Below, piece by piece: positions 9,692-18,479 of a stretch of DNA of 64,000 nt. Source of the stretch: Aquisphaera giovannonii. Lineage in GTDB: Bacteria > Planctomycetota > Planctomycetia > Isosphaerales > Isosphaeraceae. Each line of letters starts with the position of its first letter. Position 1 is the first letter of the stretch. Made by a program: the position numbers and the translations under genes. The stretch covers positions 682,001-746,000 of the forward strand of contig NZ_CP042997.1 of NCBI RefSeq assembly GCF_008087625.1, given 5' to 3'. The notes beneath the pieces are model-generated. The model did no database searches, was not told the origin of the DNA, and was given only the letters and a program-made list of their open reading frames with translations.

Positions 9692-10177
9692 TCAGGCCGG
9701 CTCCGCCGGCAGCCCGAGCGCCTTGCGCTTCTCGACGAGGAAGCGGATGTGATGGGCCACGTGCTCGGTCTCGATCCGGACCATCTCCTCGAGCGTGACC
9801 AGCCCGCGCTCGTTGTGGACGCCGGCCCGCGACCAGGCCTCCGCGGGGAGGGCCCGGAGGATGTCCCCCATCTGCCGCCGCATCGCCTCCATGAGAGACA
9901 GCTCCGGCTCGAGCGCCCGGTCGTGGTAGCGCATGGCGGCCGCGAACCGGGTCTCGTCGTAGCCGATCAGCAGCGGCAGGTGCTCGGCGATCACCCGCTT
10001 CATGCGGTGGCACCACACCTGGTCGCTGTCCGTGAGATGGCAGACCACCTCCAGCGTGCTCCACCGGCCCTCCACCGGCCTGGCCTCGAGCTGCTCGCGG
10101 CTCATGTCGGCGACGAGCCGGCGGACCTGGGCGGGGCCCGAGAGGAACGCTTCGATCTGCGGTGCGTGCGGCGACAT
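9692..10177 (-). CDS. DinB-family (DinB_2-like) putative metal-dependent protein
   Basis: A 161-residue protein; ATG 10177 is chosen because CAGGAGA lies just upstream. It is a four-helix bundle of DinB type. Candidate metal-binding histidines are visible in VVCHLTDSD and in the C-terminal EHVAHHIRFL (His..His pattern). Family members bind a divalent metal and often act as thiol-dependent transferases or are of unknown function. It reads on the minus strand, divergent from the Rpn-like gene starting at 10329. Confidence 0.75.
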   Translation of the reverse strand: MSPHAPQIEAFLSGPAQVRRLVADMSREQLEARPVEGRWSTLEVVCHLTDSDQVWCHRMKRVIAEHLPLLIGYDETRFAAAMRYHDRALEPELSLMEAMRRQMGDILRALPAEAWSRAGVHNERGLVTLEEMVRIETEHVAHHIRFLVEKRKALGLPAEPA

Positions 10178-10328
10178 GGCGGATCTCCTGGGGAGCGGCG
10201 GCCGGAATGGGGGTTCGAGCGGGAAGACACGGGCAGGGCCCGCGGGTTCGCCGCGGCGGCCCGGCCGATTGGACATGGCCTCGATCAGGCCCCAGAATGG
10301 ATGATGTCGAAGGAGACGAGGGGAGTCG

Positions 10329-11252
10329 ATGCACGACTACGACAAGAGCAGCAAGTGGCTGATCCAGCACCACGGCGCCGCCATCCTGCGGCTGGCCGGG
10401 GTGGAGGGCATCGTCGAGTGGCGTCCGCTTCAGGCGGAGGTCGTCATGCCGCGGTACCTGCCCGACGGCCTGATCGCGGCGACCCTGGCCGGCGAGCCCG
10501 CCCCCCGGCTGTTCGTCCTGGAGCTGGCCACCTATCCGGAGCCCCGCGTGGCCGACCAGGCCGTCCGCGACGCGGCGTTCGTCTACCTGGACCGGGGCGT
10601 CGTGCCGGAGGTCTTCGTGGTGGTGCTCAGCCCGAAGGGCCGCTTCCGGGTGCCCCGCGAGGTGGAGGTCCCCAGCGCCGGCGGCACGACGGCCCTGCAC
10701 GTCCGTTGGCACGTGGTGGAGCTGTGGACCATTCCGGCGGACGACCTGCTGGCCGTGCCCGAAGTCGGGGCGGTCCCGTGGGCCTTGCTGGGCCGGGTCG
10801 ACGGCCCGCCCGAGCCCTTCTTCCGCCGCTGCCGCGAGCGGATCGACCGCGAGGCGGCGCCGGAGGAGCGGGAGAGCCTGCTGGCCGTCTCCCAGGTGCT
10901 GGCTAGGTTGCGGTATGATGACGAGGAGCTCTTCCGTCTGCTGGGGGGAGAACGAACCATGCTCGAGCTGCCATTCCTCGACACGCTGAAAGAGAAGTGG
11001 ATGAAGGAGGCCGCCGAGGAGGCCGCCCGCGAGGCGACCCGCAAGGCGACCCACGACAACCAGGTGCGCAACATCGTCGACGTCTTGACCGCCCGATTCG
11101 GGTCGCGGGCCTCGACGCTGCGGCCGAAGCTCGACGCGATCGGCGACGAGGGGCGGCTCAACGACCTGGTGAAGGTGGCGGCGGTCTGCGAGAGCCTGAA
11201 GGACTTCCGCGCCCACCTGCGCGAGGCGGCGGGCGAGGGCAAGGCACGCTGA
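10329..11252 (+). CDS. Rpn/PD-(D/E)XK-like family protein
   Basis: A 307-residue protein preceded by an AAGGAGACGAGG ribosome binding site. The N-terminal half looks like the PD-(D/E)XK fold of Rpn/transposase-31-like proteins, with LPDGL, then a strand FVLELATYP, then YLDRGVVPEVFVVVLSP. The usual Lys/Gln of the ExK/ExQ motif is Ala here (ELA), so catalysis is uncertain. The C-terminal half is helical and charged (about residues 215-300), as in DUF4351-bearing relatives. Rpn proteins act as nucleases promoting RecA-independent recombination, but many copies are degenerate. No mobile element is adjacent. Confidence 0.6.
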   Translation: MHDYDKSSKWLIQHHGAAILRLAGVEGIVEWRPLQAEVVMPRYLPDGLIAATLAGEPAPRLFVLELATYPEPRVADQAVRDAAFVYLDRGVVPEVFVVVLSPKGRFRVPREVEVPSAGGTTALHVRWHVVELWTIPADDLLAVPEVGAVPWALLGRVDGPPEPFFRRCRERIDREAAPEERESLLAVSQVLARLRYDDEELFRLLGGERTMLELPFLDTLKEKWMKEAAEEAAREATRKATHDNQVRNIVDVLTARFGSRASTLRPKLDAIGDEGRLNDLVKVAAVCESLKDFRAHLREAAGEGKAR

Positions 11253-11343
11253 GGACGGCCGAGGCAGCCGGACTGCACGTCGTCGCCCCCGAGTCGCGGT
11301 CTCGCGGCGGGCGATCGCGGCGCCATGTCGAGGGGGCGGGCCG

Positions 11344-12021
11344 ATGAGGACCGGCGGGGGCATCTCGATCGGCCGGATGATGATAGCGGTGGCGCTGATC
11401 GCCGCGAACCTGGCCCTGGCGCAGGCCCTGCCGCCGGAATTCCGGCTGTTCCCCACGATCTGGGTCCTCGCCGCCGTCCCGGACTACGTGGCCTTCCGGA
11501 AGCTCGTCCAGGGGCGCGAGATGGGGGCGTTCGACCACGCCTTCCTGATCGCCCTCGTGCCGACCTATGTCTCGCTGGCGAACCTCGCCGCCGCGGGCCG
11601 GATCCATCCACTGGGCGTCCTGGTCCGTTGCTGGGAGCACCTGTCTGGCGCGGGGACGGTCGGTTCGCCCGCGGGAGGACCCGATGCCGGCGAGATCTGG
11701 ATGGCCTGCGCGCTGAGCGTCGCGATCGCCATGGCCGCCGGCTGGGCCGCGGCCCGCGTCGGCCGTCGGACGGGCTGGGACGTGGCGGCGTTCCTCCGAC
11801 GCTCCCTCGTCGGGCTCGGGGCAGCCTGCCTGCTGATCACGGCCGCCGATGCGGCCGGCCGATGGCCCGAGACCACCCCGGCCGGCCAGGCCGTCCGGAT
11901 TTCCGTGATGGCCCTTTGCATGGTCGCGGGCGGGTCGATCTGCCGGTCCAGGTTGAGGTCCGCCGCCGCGGCTACTTGCGAGGGGCCTTCGCGACCCGCT
12001 GCCGGAATTGCTCCCCGGTGA
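11344..12021 (+). CDS. Small multi-pass membrane protein, unknown function
   Basis: A 225-residue protein with several hydrophobic helices: about residues 10-28, 36-48, 61-80, 118-138, 155-172 and 183-200. No recognized family. The 3' end overlaps the last 50 bases of the convergent gene at 11972-12412, so the C-terminal 17 residues are constrained by both strands. The start ATG 11344 has a GGGGGCGGGCCG stretch before it, a weak site. Confidence 0.55.
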   Translation: MRTGGGISIGRMMIAVALIAANLALAQALPPEFRLFPTIWVLAAVPDYVAFRKLVQGREMGAFDHAFLIALVPTYVSLANLAAAGRIHPLGVLVRCWEHLSGAGTVGSPAGGPDAGEIWMACALSVAIAMAAGWAAARVGRRTGWDVAAFLRRSLVGLGAACLLITAADAAGRWPETTPAGQAVRISVMALCMVAGGSICRSRLRSAAAATCEGPSRPAAGIAPR

Positions 12022-12412
12022 TCTTCGCGCCCCATAGCGGCGGGATCTTCACGAGGCGCTTCACCTCGTCGTAGGAGAGGCCGGCCTCGATCAGCTTCGT
12101 GAGGGCGGGGGCGAACTCGTCGGCGAAGAACGGGCCCAGCTTGTCGGCGACCTGGTGATCGAAGGACTCGGCGGTGATGGTCGTCTTTCTCTTCTTCTCG
12201 GCGGCCTTCCTGTCGGCCTCGTAGTCCGAGTCGCCATGCTTCGCCTTCTTCCCGAAGCCGAGGCGGGCCCGCGCGCCCATGATGGCCGCGACCATGCCCC
12301 GCTCCTTCGCCCGGTCCTCGTCGAGGCCGTCGAGGAGGGCCTTCGCGTAGGTGTACGCGGCCAGGATGTCGAACTTGCCGATGGACACGTCGTCGGAGCG
12401 GCGCTTCGCCAT
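11972..12412 (-). CDS. Small basic protein, unknown function
   Basis: A 146-residue protein starting at ATG 12412 behind AAAGGA. It is Lys-rich and helical. The N-terminal part (DILAAYTYAKALLDGL, KERGMVAAIMGA) and the C-terminal part (SYDEVKRLVKIPPLWGAKIT) look like real protein sequence with normal third-position G+C. I recognize no family. It lies convergent to and overlaps the membrane protein ending at 12021. Confidence 0.5.
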   Translation of the reverse strand: MAKRRSDDVSIGKFDILAAYTYAKALLDGLDEDRAKERGMVAAIMGARARLGFGKKAKHGDSDYEADRKAAEKKRKTTITAESFDHQVADKLGPFFADEFAPALTKLIEAGLSYDEVKRLVKIPPLWGAKITGEQFRQRVAKAPRK

Positions 12413-12586
12413 CGTCGCCTTCCTTTCGCCCCGGAGGCCCCGCCTTCGCGCCTTCTTTCGGCAGCCGGGCCGGATGCTCACCGGTCATGCAATCTCGGCG
12501 CCCGACCCGTTTCGAGGGCGGGGCCCGCGGTACAATGGCGCGTCGTACCGTGGCGAGCAACCGGCATCGCGGAGGGGGTGGGGCCG

Positions 12587-13720
12587 ATGGGCGTGGACGA
12601 TCGCGGGGGCGCGGGGCGATTGGGGGCGACGGTCCTCCTGGGCAAGGGGCTGACGCCGGGCAAGCTCCGCGGCTTGCAGCGGATCAGCAATCCCGACGGC
12701 ACGCTCACGATGCTGGCGCTGGACCAGAGCAGCTCGATCGTCGAGATGGCCACGGGGGCCCTGAAGGCCGGGGGCGAGGGCCGCGAGCCGACGTACGACG
12801 AGATCGTGGACGCCAAGCTCGACCTGATGCGGAACCTCGCGCCGGCCGCCTCGGGCGTCCTGATCGACGCCTACTACGGGGCGTGGTCGGCGATCGCCAG
12901 CGGGGCGATCCCGCCGCGCGTCGGGATGCTCGTCCGCTACGAGGTCTCCGGCGGCCCGACGAACCGACTCGGGGCCCCGCTGGCGGTCGCCGAGCCGGGA
13001 TGGGGCGTGGAGAAGGCCAAGCTGATGGGGGCCGATGCCCTCAAGCTGCTCGCCCCGTTCGAGCCGACCGAGCGAAGCTCGGCGGAGCATCAGTTCCAGG
13101 TCGTCGAGCATGTGCACGAGGAATGCAAGAAGCACGACCTCGTGTTCCTGCTGGAGACGGTCACCTTCCCCTTCGGCGGCGAGACGAAGTCCGACGCGAG
13201 CTACCTGGACCGCAAGGCGGCGACGGTCATCGAGGCCGCCCGGCAGCTCAGCGGGCTCTGCGACATCTACAAGGCCGAGTTCCCCGGGACGCTCGACCGG
13301 GAGTCCGACGAGCAGCTCCTGGACAACCTCCACGCGCTGGACGCGGCCAGCGAGCGGCCCTGGGTGCTGCTCTCCGCGGGCGTGGACTTCGACGACTACT
13401 TCCAGCAGGTCGAGATGGCGATGGAGGCGGGCGCGTCGGGGGTACTCGGGGGCCGGGCGTTCTGGAAGGAGTACTTCCTCCAGGGCGACGCGGCGGCCCG
13501 CGGGCGCTTCGCAGCGACGACCGCCCGGGAGCGGCTGGCCGCGGTGGACGCGCTCGTCCGCGAGCGTGGCACGCCCTGGTTCGCCCGCTATGGGCTGGAC
13601 GGGCCGGAGATGACCACCATCCGCGCCGCCGAGGGCTGGCACGCCCGCTACGCGTCCCGGCGCGGCCCGGACGCGGGGGCCGCCCCCGCGGCGAGGCCGG
13701 CCCCCGGCGAGGGCTGCTGA
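12587..13720 (+). CDS. LacD-type class I aldolase (tagatose-1,6-bisphosphate aldolase family)
   Basis: A 377-residue protein; the start ATG follows GGAGGGGGTGGGG. It is a TIM-barrel aldolase of the LacD/class I type. The opening motif GKLRGLQRIS and MLALDQSSS are typical. A likely Schiff-base lysine is in CDIYKAEFPG (Lys229), and an active-site Glu is in FLLETVTFP (Glu190). LacD enzymes cleave tagatose-1,6-bisphosphate to glyceraldehyde-3-phosphate and dihydroxyacetone phosphate; related enzymes act on fructose-1,6-bisphosphate or sulfo-sugars. No tagatose pathway genes are nearby, so the substrate is open. The C-terminal 20 residues are Ala/Pro-rich. Confidence 0.75.
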   Translation: MGVDDRGGAGRLGATVLLGKGLTPGKLRGLQRISNPDGTLTMLALDQSSSIVEMATGALKAGGEGREPTYDEIVDAKLDLMRNLAPAASGVLIDAYYGAWSAIASGAIPPRVGMLVRYEVSGGPTNRLGAPLAVAEPGWGVEKAKLMGADALKLLAPFEPTERSSAEHQFQVVEHVHEECKKHDLVFLLETVTFPFGGETKSDASYLDRKAATVIEAARQLSGLCDIYKAEFPGTLDRESDEQLLDNLHALDAASERPWVLLSAGVDFDDYFQQVEMAMEAGASGVLGGRAFWKEYFLQGDAAARGRFAATTARERLAAVDALVRERGTPWFARYGLDGPEMTTIRAAEGWHARYASRRGPDAGAAPAARPAPGEGC

Positions 13721-13745
13721 CCCGGCTCGCGGGCCCGGCCCGGGC

Positions 13746-16700
13746 TCAGCGGCCGGTGAAGCCCTTCCGCTCGTAGTTGCTCTGCGGGAGCTTGTAGCCC
13801 GGCTTCCTGGGCTTGCCGGGCTTGGCGTTGGGATCCGGCGGGGCGACGGGCGCCGGCCGGCTGCCGGTCTTGTTGTCCAGGAGCACCATGTCCTGCGGGC
13901 CGATGACCTCCGCGTCGCCGGTCTTCGGGTTCACGCGGAGGGCCCGGGCCCGCATCGGCGAGCCGGGCTGGCCGGGGCCGACCTGCCGCATGGCGATGAC
14001 CTGCCGCCCGTCCTCGCCGGTGGCGTAGATGAGGTCGTTCTGGGAGTCATACGTGATCACGTCGGCCTGCACGGTCGAGTCCGTGCTCCGCGCGTAGGCG
14101 TTCTCCCAGGCCTTGAGGAAGTTCCGGGCGGGGGCGTTCCGGGGCGAGCCCGGTGGCGGCGGCTCGGTGACGACCCGCATCGTCTGCGAGGTGAGGAAGT
14201 AGGCGTCGCCCGGCAGCCGGTCGAAGTCCAGCGGGATCGCCTCGCTGCGGACCTCGGCGCGGGCGGCCTGGATGTCGCCGAAGAACTCGGCGTGCCGGGT
14301 CGCCGCCTGGTCGTCGGCCTTGCCCGTGCCGAAGCGGCCCTTCATCTCGCGGGAGAACGCGATCTGTGTCAGGACCAGCGGGGGGATCGCGCCTCCGGCG
14401 TCGGCCGCGGGCTTCGCGCCGCGGGCCTGGGCGGGCCTCGCCCCGGACGGCCTCGCGCCGCCGGCGCGATCCGCGATCGGGCGGACCTCATGACCCCCGG
14501 CGACGACGCCCCCGCCTTCCGGCCGGAGGACCGACTGGTTCCCCCGCTCGTGGAGGTAGACGACGCCCGCGCCGGGTACCTCGAAGTCGCCCGTGCGGCG
14601 GTCGTAGATGATCCGGTCGCCGGTGATCTTCTGTCGGTTCAGGAGCACGGGCCGGTTCTCGTCCACCTTGCGGCTGACGGCGACGGCCTTGCCCACCATG
14701 TCGATGAACGCGAGGTCCGGCTTGGGTCTCTCCGCCTCCGCGCCGGCGGCCTGCTCGCCGTCGGGCCCCTGCCCTCTCGCGGCGGCCCCGTCGGACGGCT
14801 TCTTCTTCAGGTTGCCGAGGTCGGCGAGGGGGACGGGCCGATCCGTGTACGTGGTCATGACCTTGTCGCAGCGGAGCTCGCCGTCCTCCATCAGGGCCCG
14901 CACGTCCTTGAAGAAGGTCGCCCTGGCGGCCGGGCGGTTCTCCTGGTCGATGGACCGGCCCTCGAAGAACATCCGGTCGCCCCAGGTGATGATCAGCGGG
15001 ATCTTGTCCGACTGGACCTTGCCCGCCCGCATCTTCGGCTTCTTCGGGGCCGCCGGCTTGTCCCTGGGGGCGTCCTCGCCCTCGGCGGGATCGTTGCGGT
15101 CGGTCAGCATGCCGCGGTCGGTGAGCTGGATCAGCTTGCCCGCGCCGTAGACCCACGCCTGGTCGGTGATCTGGTTGACGCCGATCGTGTTGCCCTCGAC
15201 CGTCATGTCCTCGGTGATCACCAGGGCGCGGGGACGGACGACGGCCGGGAACCGCTGCTCCTTGGGCAGGCGCGGGTCCTCGTGGTAGAGGTTGAAGATC
15301 GCGCGGCCGGGCCCTTCGTTGCGGAGGACCAGGCACTCGCCGCGGGCGTCCGAGGCCTTCACCTTGCCGGGCGCCGGATCCTGGTGGAGGCGGACGCCCC
15401 CGAACATGCGGACGTCCCGGATGTCCTGGCCGGCGCCCCCGCCGGAGGCGCCGGGCGTCCTCAGCGCGGCCGTCGCGGTCCCGGTCCCGGCCGTGGCCCG
15501 GCCCGCCGCCTTCGAGGTGCCCGAGGGGCCCGGGCGCGACGGATCGGACGGGGCGTCGGGGTCGAGGAGGACCTTCGCCTCGACGACGTCCGCGATCGCC
15601 GTCATCGGGGGCTCTTCGGCCTTCTTGCTGGCGGCCGACTGCCCGCCGTTCGCCGGCCCGTCGCCGGCCGGCTGCTTGCCGGCGTCCGCGACGATCGTGT
15701 CCCTCGGCGCTGCGGAGCTGGGCGGCGCGGAGCCGCCGGAGGGGGGCGTCGGGCCGCCGCGGTCGGTCGAGACGGTGGGCCGGGCGAGCTCGTCGAAGTC
15801 GACGTCCAGCCGCCTGCGGGCCGTCAGGTAGCGCGAGGGAGCGATGAGCCGGGCGTTCCCCTGGGCGAGCAGGTGCTTGATGCGGAAGCTGCCGGCCGGC
15901 GAGGCGCCGCCCTTCGCCCCCGCCGCCGCGGCCGGGTCCGCGGGCCTGGGGACGAGCGTGGCCACGACCACGTCGTGGGCGTCGAGCGACGACTGCCGCA
16001 GGCTGTCCACGATGTGCGGCCGCCCCTTGACGATGATCTCGCGGCGGGCGATCAGCTTATCCGGGCCGAGGAGGTTCTTGATCTCGAGGCTGTCCTGCCA
16101 GCTCATCGTCCGGTCCGGCGGCGCGTCCTTGGCGGGCGCCTTGCCCGGCGCGGGGATGGGGCGAGTCTCGAGGTAGCCGGGGCCGTGGGCGAAGAGGTTG
16201 GCCGTCTCCATGCTGCCGCTGCCGTTGTCGATGAGCGTGGCGTCCACCGCCCAGATCCGCGTGACCGACACGGGGGTCCGCTTGACCGGCCCGTCGGCGC
16301 CCTGGGGACGCTCCTCGGCGTAGTCGATCTTCGTGACCTCGAGCTTCGGCGTGCCGGGAGAGCCGCCGGCCCTGGTGGGCGTGTCGCCCCGGAAGTAGGT
16401 CAGGCCCTCCTGGTCCGGCATGGCGACCTTGTGGATCAGCTCGTTGCAGCGGATCTTGGCGCCCTGGGACGGCAGGTAGAGCCAGACCGCGTGGCCCGTC
16501 GCCTTGACGCGGCGGAGCGTGAGGTCGCCGAAGAGGCCCTTCTCCTCGCCTTGCGCCGCCGCGTCCCCGGCGGGCTTCGAGGCCGCGACGGCCCCGGCGT
16601 CGGCCGGCATCGGGGCCGCGCCGGCGGGCTTGACGGCCCCCGGTTTCGCCGCGTCGGCCGGGCGATCCGGCGGCGACGGCCTGTCGGGCTGCACGAGGAC

Positions 16701-17825
16701 GAGGTCCAGGCTGTCCGCGTCGAGCCGGTCCGGGCCCGGGGTCGAGTCGAGCTTGCCGCGGCAGACGACGACGTTGCGGGTGAAGTTGACGAGCGTGGGG
16801 CCCGGGGGCGCCGGCGGCCCGACCTTCACCGGGGCGACCGGCCTGGGGAATTCCACCTGCATCGGCCCGTCGGCGCGGACGTCCAGCGGGGTCGGCTCCC
16901 CCGCGGCCTTGCCGTCGCCCTTCGTGCCGGGGCCGGCCTTGGCGCCCGCCGCGGCCTTCGAGGGATCGACCTTGACCGTCGCCTCGACCTTGCCGGAACC
17001 GTCCTTCTTGACCTCCGGGGCGCCGGGGAGGACGCCGGCCTTGCCGACGTCGGTGAAGACGACATGTGGCTTCTTGTAGAGGGTCGCTTTCTGGGCCCCG
17101 TCGAAGCCGGAGGTGCGGGTCGTCGCCTGGGGCGCCGAGGCCTTGGGCCTCAGGAGGATCTTCAGCCCGCCGTCGGGCCCGCCCTCGCCCGTAACTCGCG
17201 TCCCGCCGTCCACGATCAGCACGTCCGACTGGCTGGTGACCTCGAGCTTGTCATCGTCGTACTCGACGTGCGTGAGCGGCCCGATGACCAGGTCGTCGGC
17301 GAGGTTCTCGGGCGTGCCCTTGTCGTCGCGGATGAACACGTTGCCCTCGAGCCGCGCGAACTTGACGACCAGGGGCTCGGAATCCGACTTGGGATTGAGT
17401 CCTAGCGGCTGGCTGAGATCCAGCCTTGCATGGTCGGCGATCACCGTCTTGGTGGTCCGACCGTCGGCCGTCTTGAGGATGATGGCGATCGGCGTGAGGT
17501 CGATCCGCTTGCCGTTGTACTTGACGCCGTTCTCCTCCATGACGCGCTTGTAATGTTGCGCATACATCCAGAAGCCGCGGGCGCCGACGTAGTACCGCAG
17601 GCCGAGGTCGTCCGCGGCCGTCCAGTGGTGGGGCCCGAAGGCCTCGCGGGCATAGCGGATGGCCTCGAGCTGGGACTGCGGGGTCTGGCGGACGAACGGA
17701 AGGTCCCTAACCTTCCGGGCCGAGGTGAGCCGCTGCGCGACGTAGTCGAAGCCGCGCGAATACCCCTGGTAGGCCACCAGGAGGATGGCGAACACCGTCG
17801 TCAGCTTGAAGAGTTTCTTGAGCAC
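13746..17825 (-). CDS. Giant membrane-anchored LptC/LptA (OstA)-like protein
   Basis: A 1359-residue protein from GTG 17825; an ATG at 17969 would overlap kdsC and add an Arg-rich, unlikely leader. One transmembrane helix lies at the N-terminus (LTTVFAILLVAYQGY). The body has repeated beta-strand segments such as ARLEGNVFIRDDKG, VIADHARLDLSQ and VIGPQDMVLLDNKTG. These resemble OstA/LptA-LptC beta-jellyroll proteins, separated by Pro/Ala/Gly-rich linkers. In E. coli the order is kdsD-kdsC-lptC-lptA; here this gene follows kdsD-kdsC on the same strand. I therefore infer a periplasmic LPS-transport bridge or related envelope function. It is far longer than LptA (about 185 residues), and similarity is judged by eye. 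Confidence 0.6.
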   Translation of the reverse strand: MLKKLFKLTTVFAILLVAYQGYSRGFDYVAQRLTSARKVRDLPFVRQTPQSQLEAIRYAREAFGPHHWTAADDLGLRYYVGARGFWMYAQHYKRVMEENGVKYNGKRIDLTPIAIILKTADGRTTKTVIADHARLDLSQPLGLNPKSDSEPLVVKFARLEGNVFIRDDKGTPENLADDLVIGPLTHVEYDDDKLEVTSQSDVLIVDGGTRVTGEGGPDGGLKILLRPKASAPQATTRTSGFDGAQKATLYKKPHVVFTDVGKAGVLPGAPEVKKDGSGKVEATVKVDPSKAAAGAKAGPGTKGDGKAAGEPTPLDVRADGPMQVEFPRPVAPVKVGPPAPPGPTLVNFTRNVVVCRGKLDSTPGPDRLDADSLDLVLVQPDRPSPPDRPADAAKPGAVKPAGAAPMPADAGAVAASKPAGDAAAQGEEKGLFGDLTLRRVKATGHAVWLYLPSQGAKIRCNELIHKVAMPDQEGLTYFRGDTPTRAGGSPGTPKLEVTKIDYAEERPQGADGPVKRTPVSVTRIWAVDATLIDNGSGSMETANLFAHGPGYLETRPIPAPGKAPAKDAPPDRTMSWQDSLEIKNLLGPDKLIARREIIVKGRPHIVDSLRQSSLDAHDVVVATLVPRPADPAAAAGAKGGASPAGSFRIKHLLAQGNARLIAPSRYLTARRRLDVDFDELARPTVSTDRGGPTPPSGGSAPPSSAAPRDTIVADAGKQPAGDGPANGGQSAASKKAEEPPMTAIADVVEAKVLLDPDAPSDPSRPGPSGTSKAAGRATAGTGTATAALRTPGASGGGAGQDIRDVRMFGGVRLHQDPAPGKVKASDARGECLVLRNEGPGRAIFNLYHEDPRLPKEQRFPAVVRPRALVITEDMTVEGNTIGVNQITDQAWVYGAGKLIQLTDRGMLTDRNDPAEGEDAPRDKPAAPKKPKMRAGKVQSDKIPLIITWGDRMFFEGRSIDQENRPAARATFFKDVRALMEDGELRCDKVMTTYTDRPVPLADLGNLKKKPSDGAAARGQGPDGEQAAGAEAERPKPDLAFIDMVGKAVAVSRKVDENRPVLLNRQKITGDRIIYDRRTGDFEVPGAGVVYLHERGNQSVLRPEGGGVVAGGHEVRPIADRAGGARPSGARPAQARGAKPAADAGGAIPPLVLTQIAFSREMKGRFGTGKADDQAATRHAEFFGDIQAARAEVRSEAIPLDFDRLPGDAYFLTSQTMRVVTEPPPPGSPRNAPARNFLKAWENAYARSTDSTVQADVITYDSQNDLIYATGEDGRQVIAMRQVGPGQPGSPMRARALRVNPKTGDAEVIGPQDMVLLDNKTGSRPAPVAPPDPNAKPGKPRKPGYKLPQSNYERKGFTGR

Positions 17826-17926
17826 GTGACGGGTTCCAAGACCGCGACGGCCGCCGCCCCGTGAGGTGCGGCGATCCACTGATCCCCGATTATCCGGCCG
17901 GGGGCGTCCCCGGCATCCGCGTCGGC

Positions 17927-18475
17927 CTACATCGCTGGCACCCGGAAGGGTTCGCAAAGGTTGTGCCACAATCCTTGCGCCCGGAGGATCGTCTCCACCA
18001 CCTCGCGGACCGCGCCTCGGCCCCCGGGGGCCTCGGTGATCACCTGGGCCGACTGCCGGACCTCGGCCACGGCGTCGGCCGGGCAGGCCGCCAGGCCGGC
18101 GGCCCTGAGCACAGGCAGGTCGATCAGGTCGTCGCCGACGTAGCAGACCTGGCGGGCGTCCAGCCCGAGCTCCCCGAGCATCGCCCGGAAGGCCTCGCCC
18201 TTGTCGGCCAGGCCCTGGGCAACGTGTCCTATCTTCAGCTCCTCGGCGCGCCGGCGGACGACCTCCGCGGCGCGCCCCGAGAGGATCGCCGACCGCTTCC
18301 CCGCGCGGTGCCAGAGCGCCAGGCCCAGGCCGTCGCGGACGTGGAAGTGCTTCGACTCCACGCCGTCGTCGTCCAGCTCGATGACGCCGTCGGTGAGCAC
18401 GCCGTCCACGTCGAGCGCCAAGAGCTCGATGCCCGAGCAGCGCGCGGCCAGCTCGGCCAGGGTCGCCTGGGCCAT
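17927..18475 (-). CDS. kdsC: 3-deoxy-D-manno-octulosonate 8-phosphate phosphatase
   Basis: A 182-residue HAD-superfamily phosphatase without a cap domain, the usual KdsC length. Motif I is LDVDGVLTDG (Asp22, Asp24). A Ser in ILSGRAA fits motif II, the Lys of LADKGEA fits motif III, and GDDLIDLPVL (114-123) is motif IV. It hydrolyses Kdo-8-phosphate to Kdo in the cytoplasm, a step of LPS core synthesis. Only 4 bases separate it from kdsD upstream, so the two are co-transcribed. The large LptC/A-like gene follows. Confidence 0.92.
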   Translation of the reverse strand: MAQATLAELAARCSGIELLALDVDGVLTDGVIELDDDGVESKHFHVRDGLGLALWHRAGKRSAILSGRAAEVVRRRAEELKIGHVAQGLADKGEAFRAMLGELGLDARQVCYVGDDLIDLPVLRAAGLAACPADAVAEVRQSAQVITEAPGGRGAVREVVETILRAQGLWHNLCEPFRVPAM

Positions 18476-18479
18476 GCGG

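Noticed and set aside
14292..17405. Long plus-strand open frame opposite the LptC/A-like gene
   Set aside because: It is an antisense shadow typical of high G+C: Arg/Gly/Asp/Val-rich with no domain, while the minus strand has coherent protein features and operon context.
17826..17969. Upstream ATG start for the LptC/A-like protein
   Set aside because: It would overlap kdsC by 43 bases and add 48 mostly Arg/Gly residues before the membrane helix.
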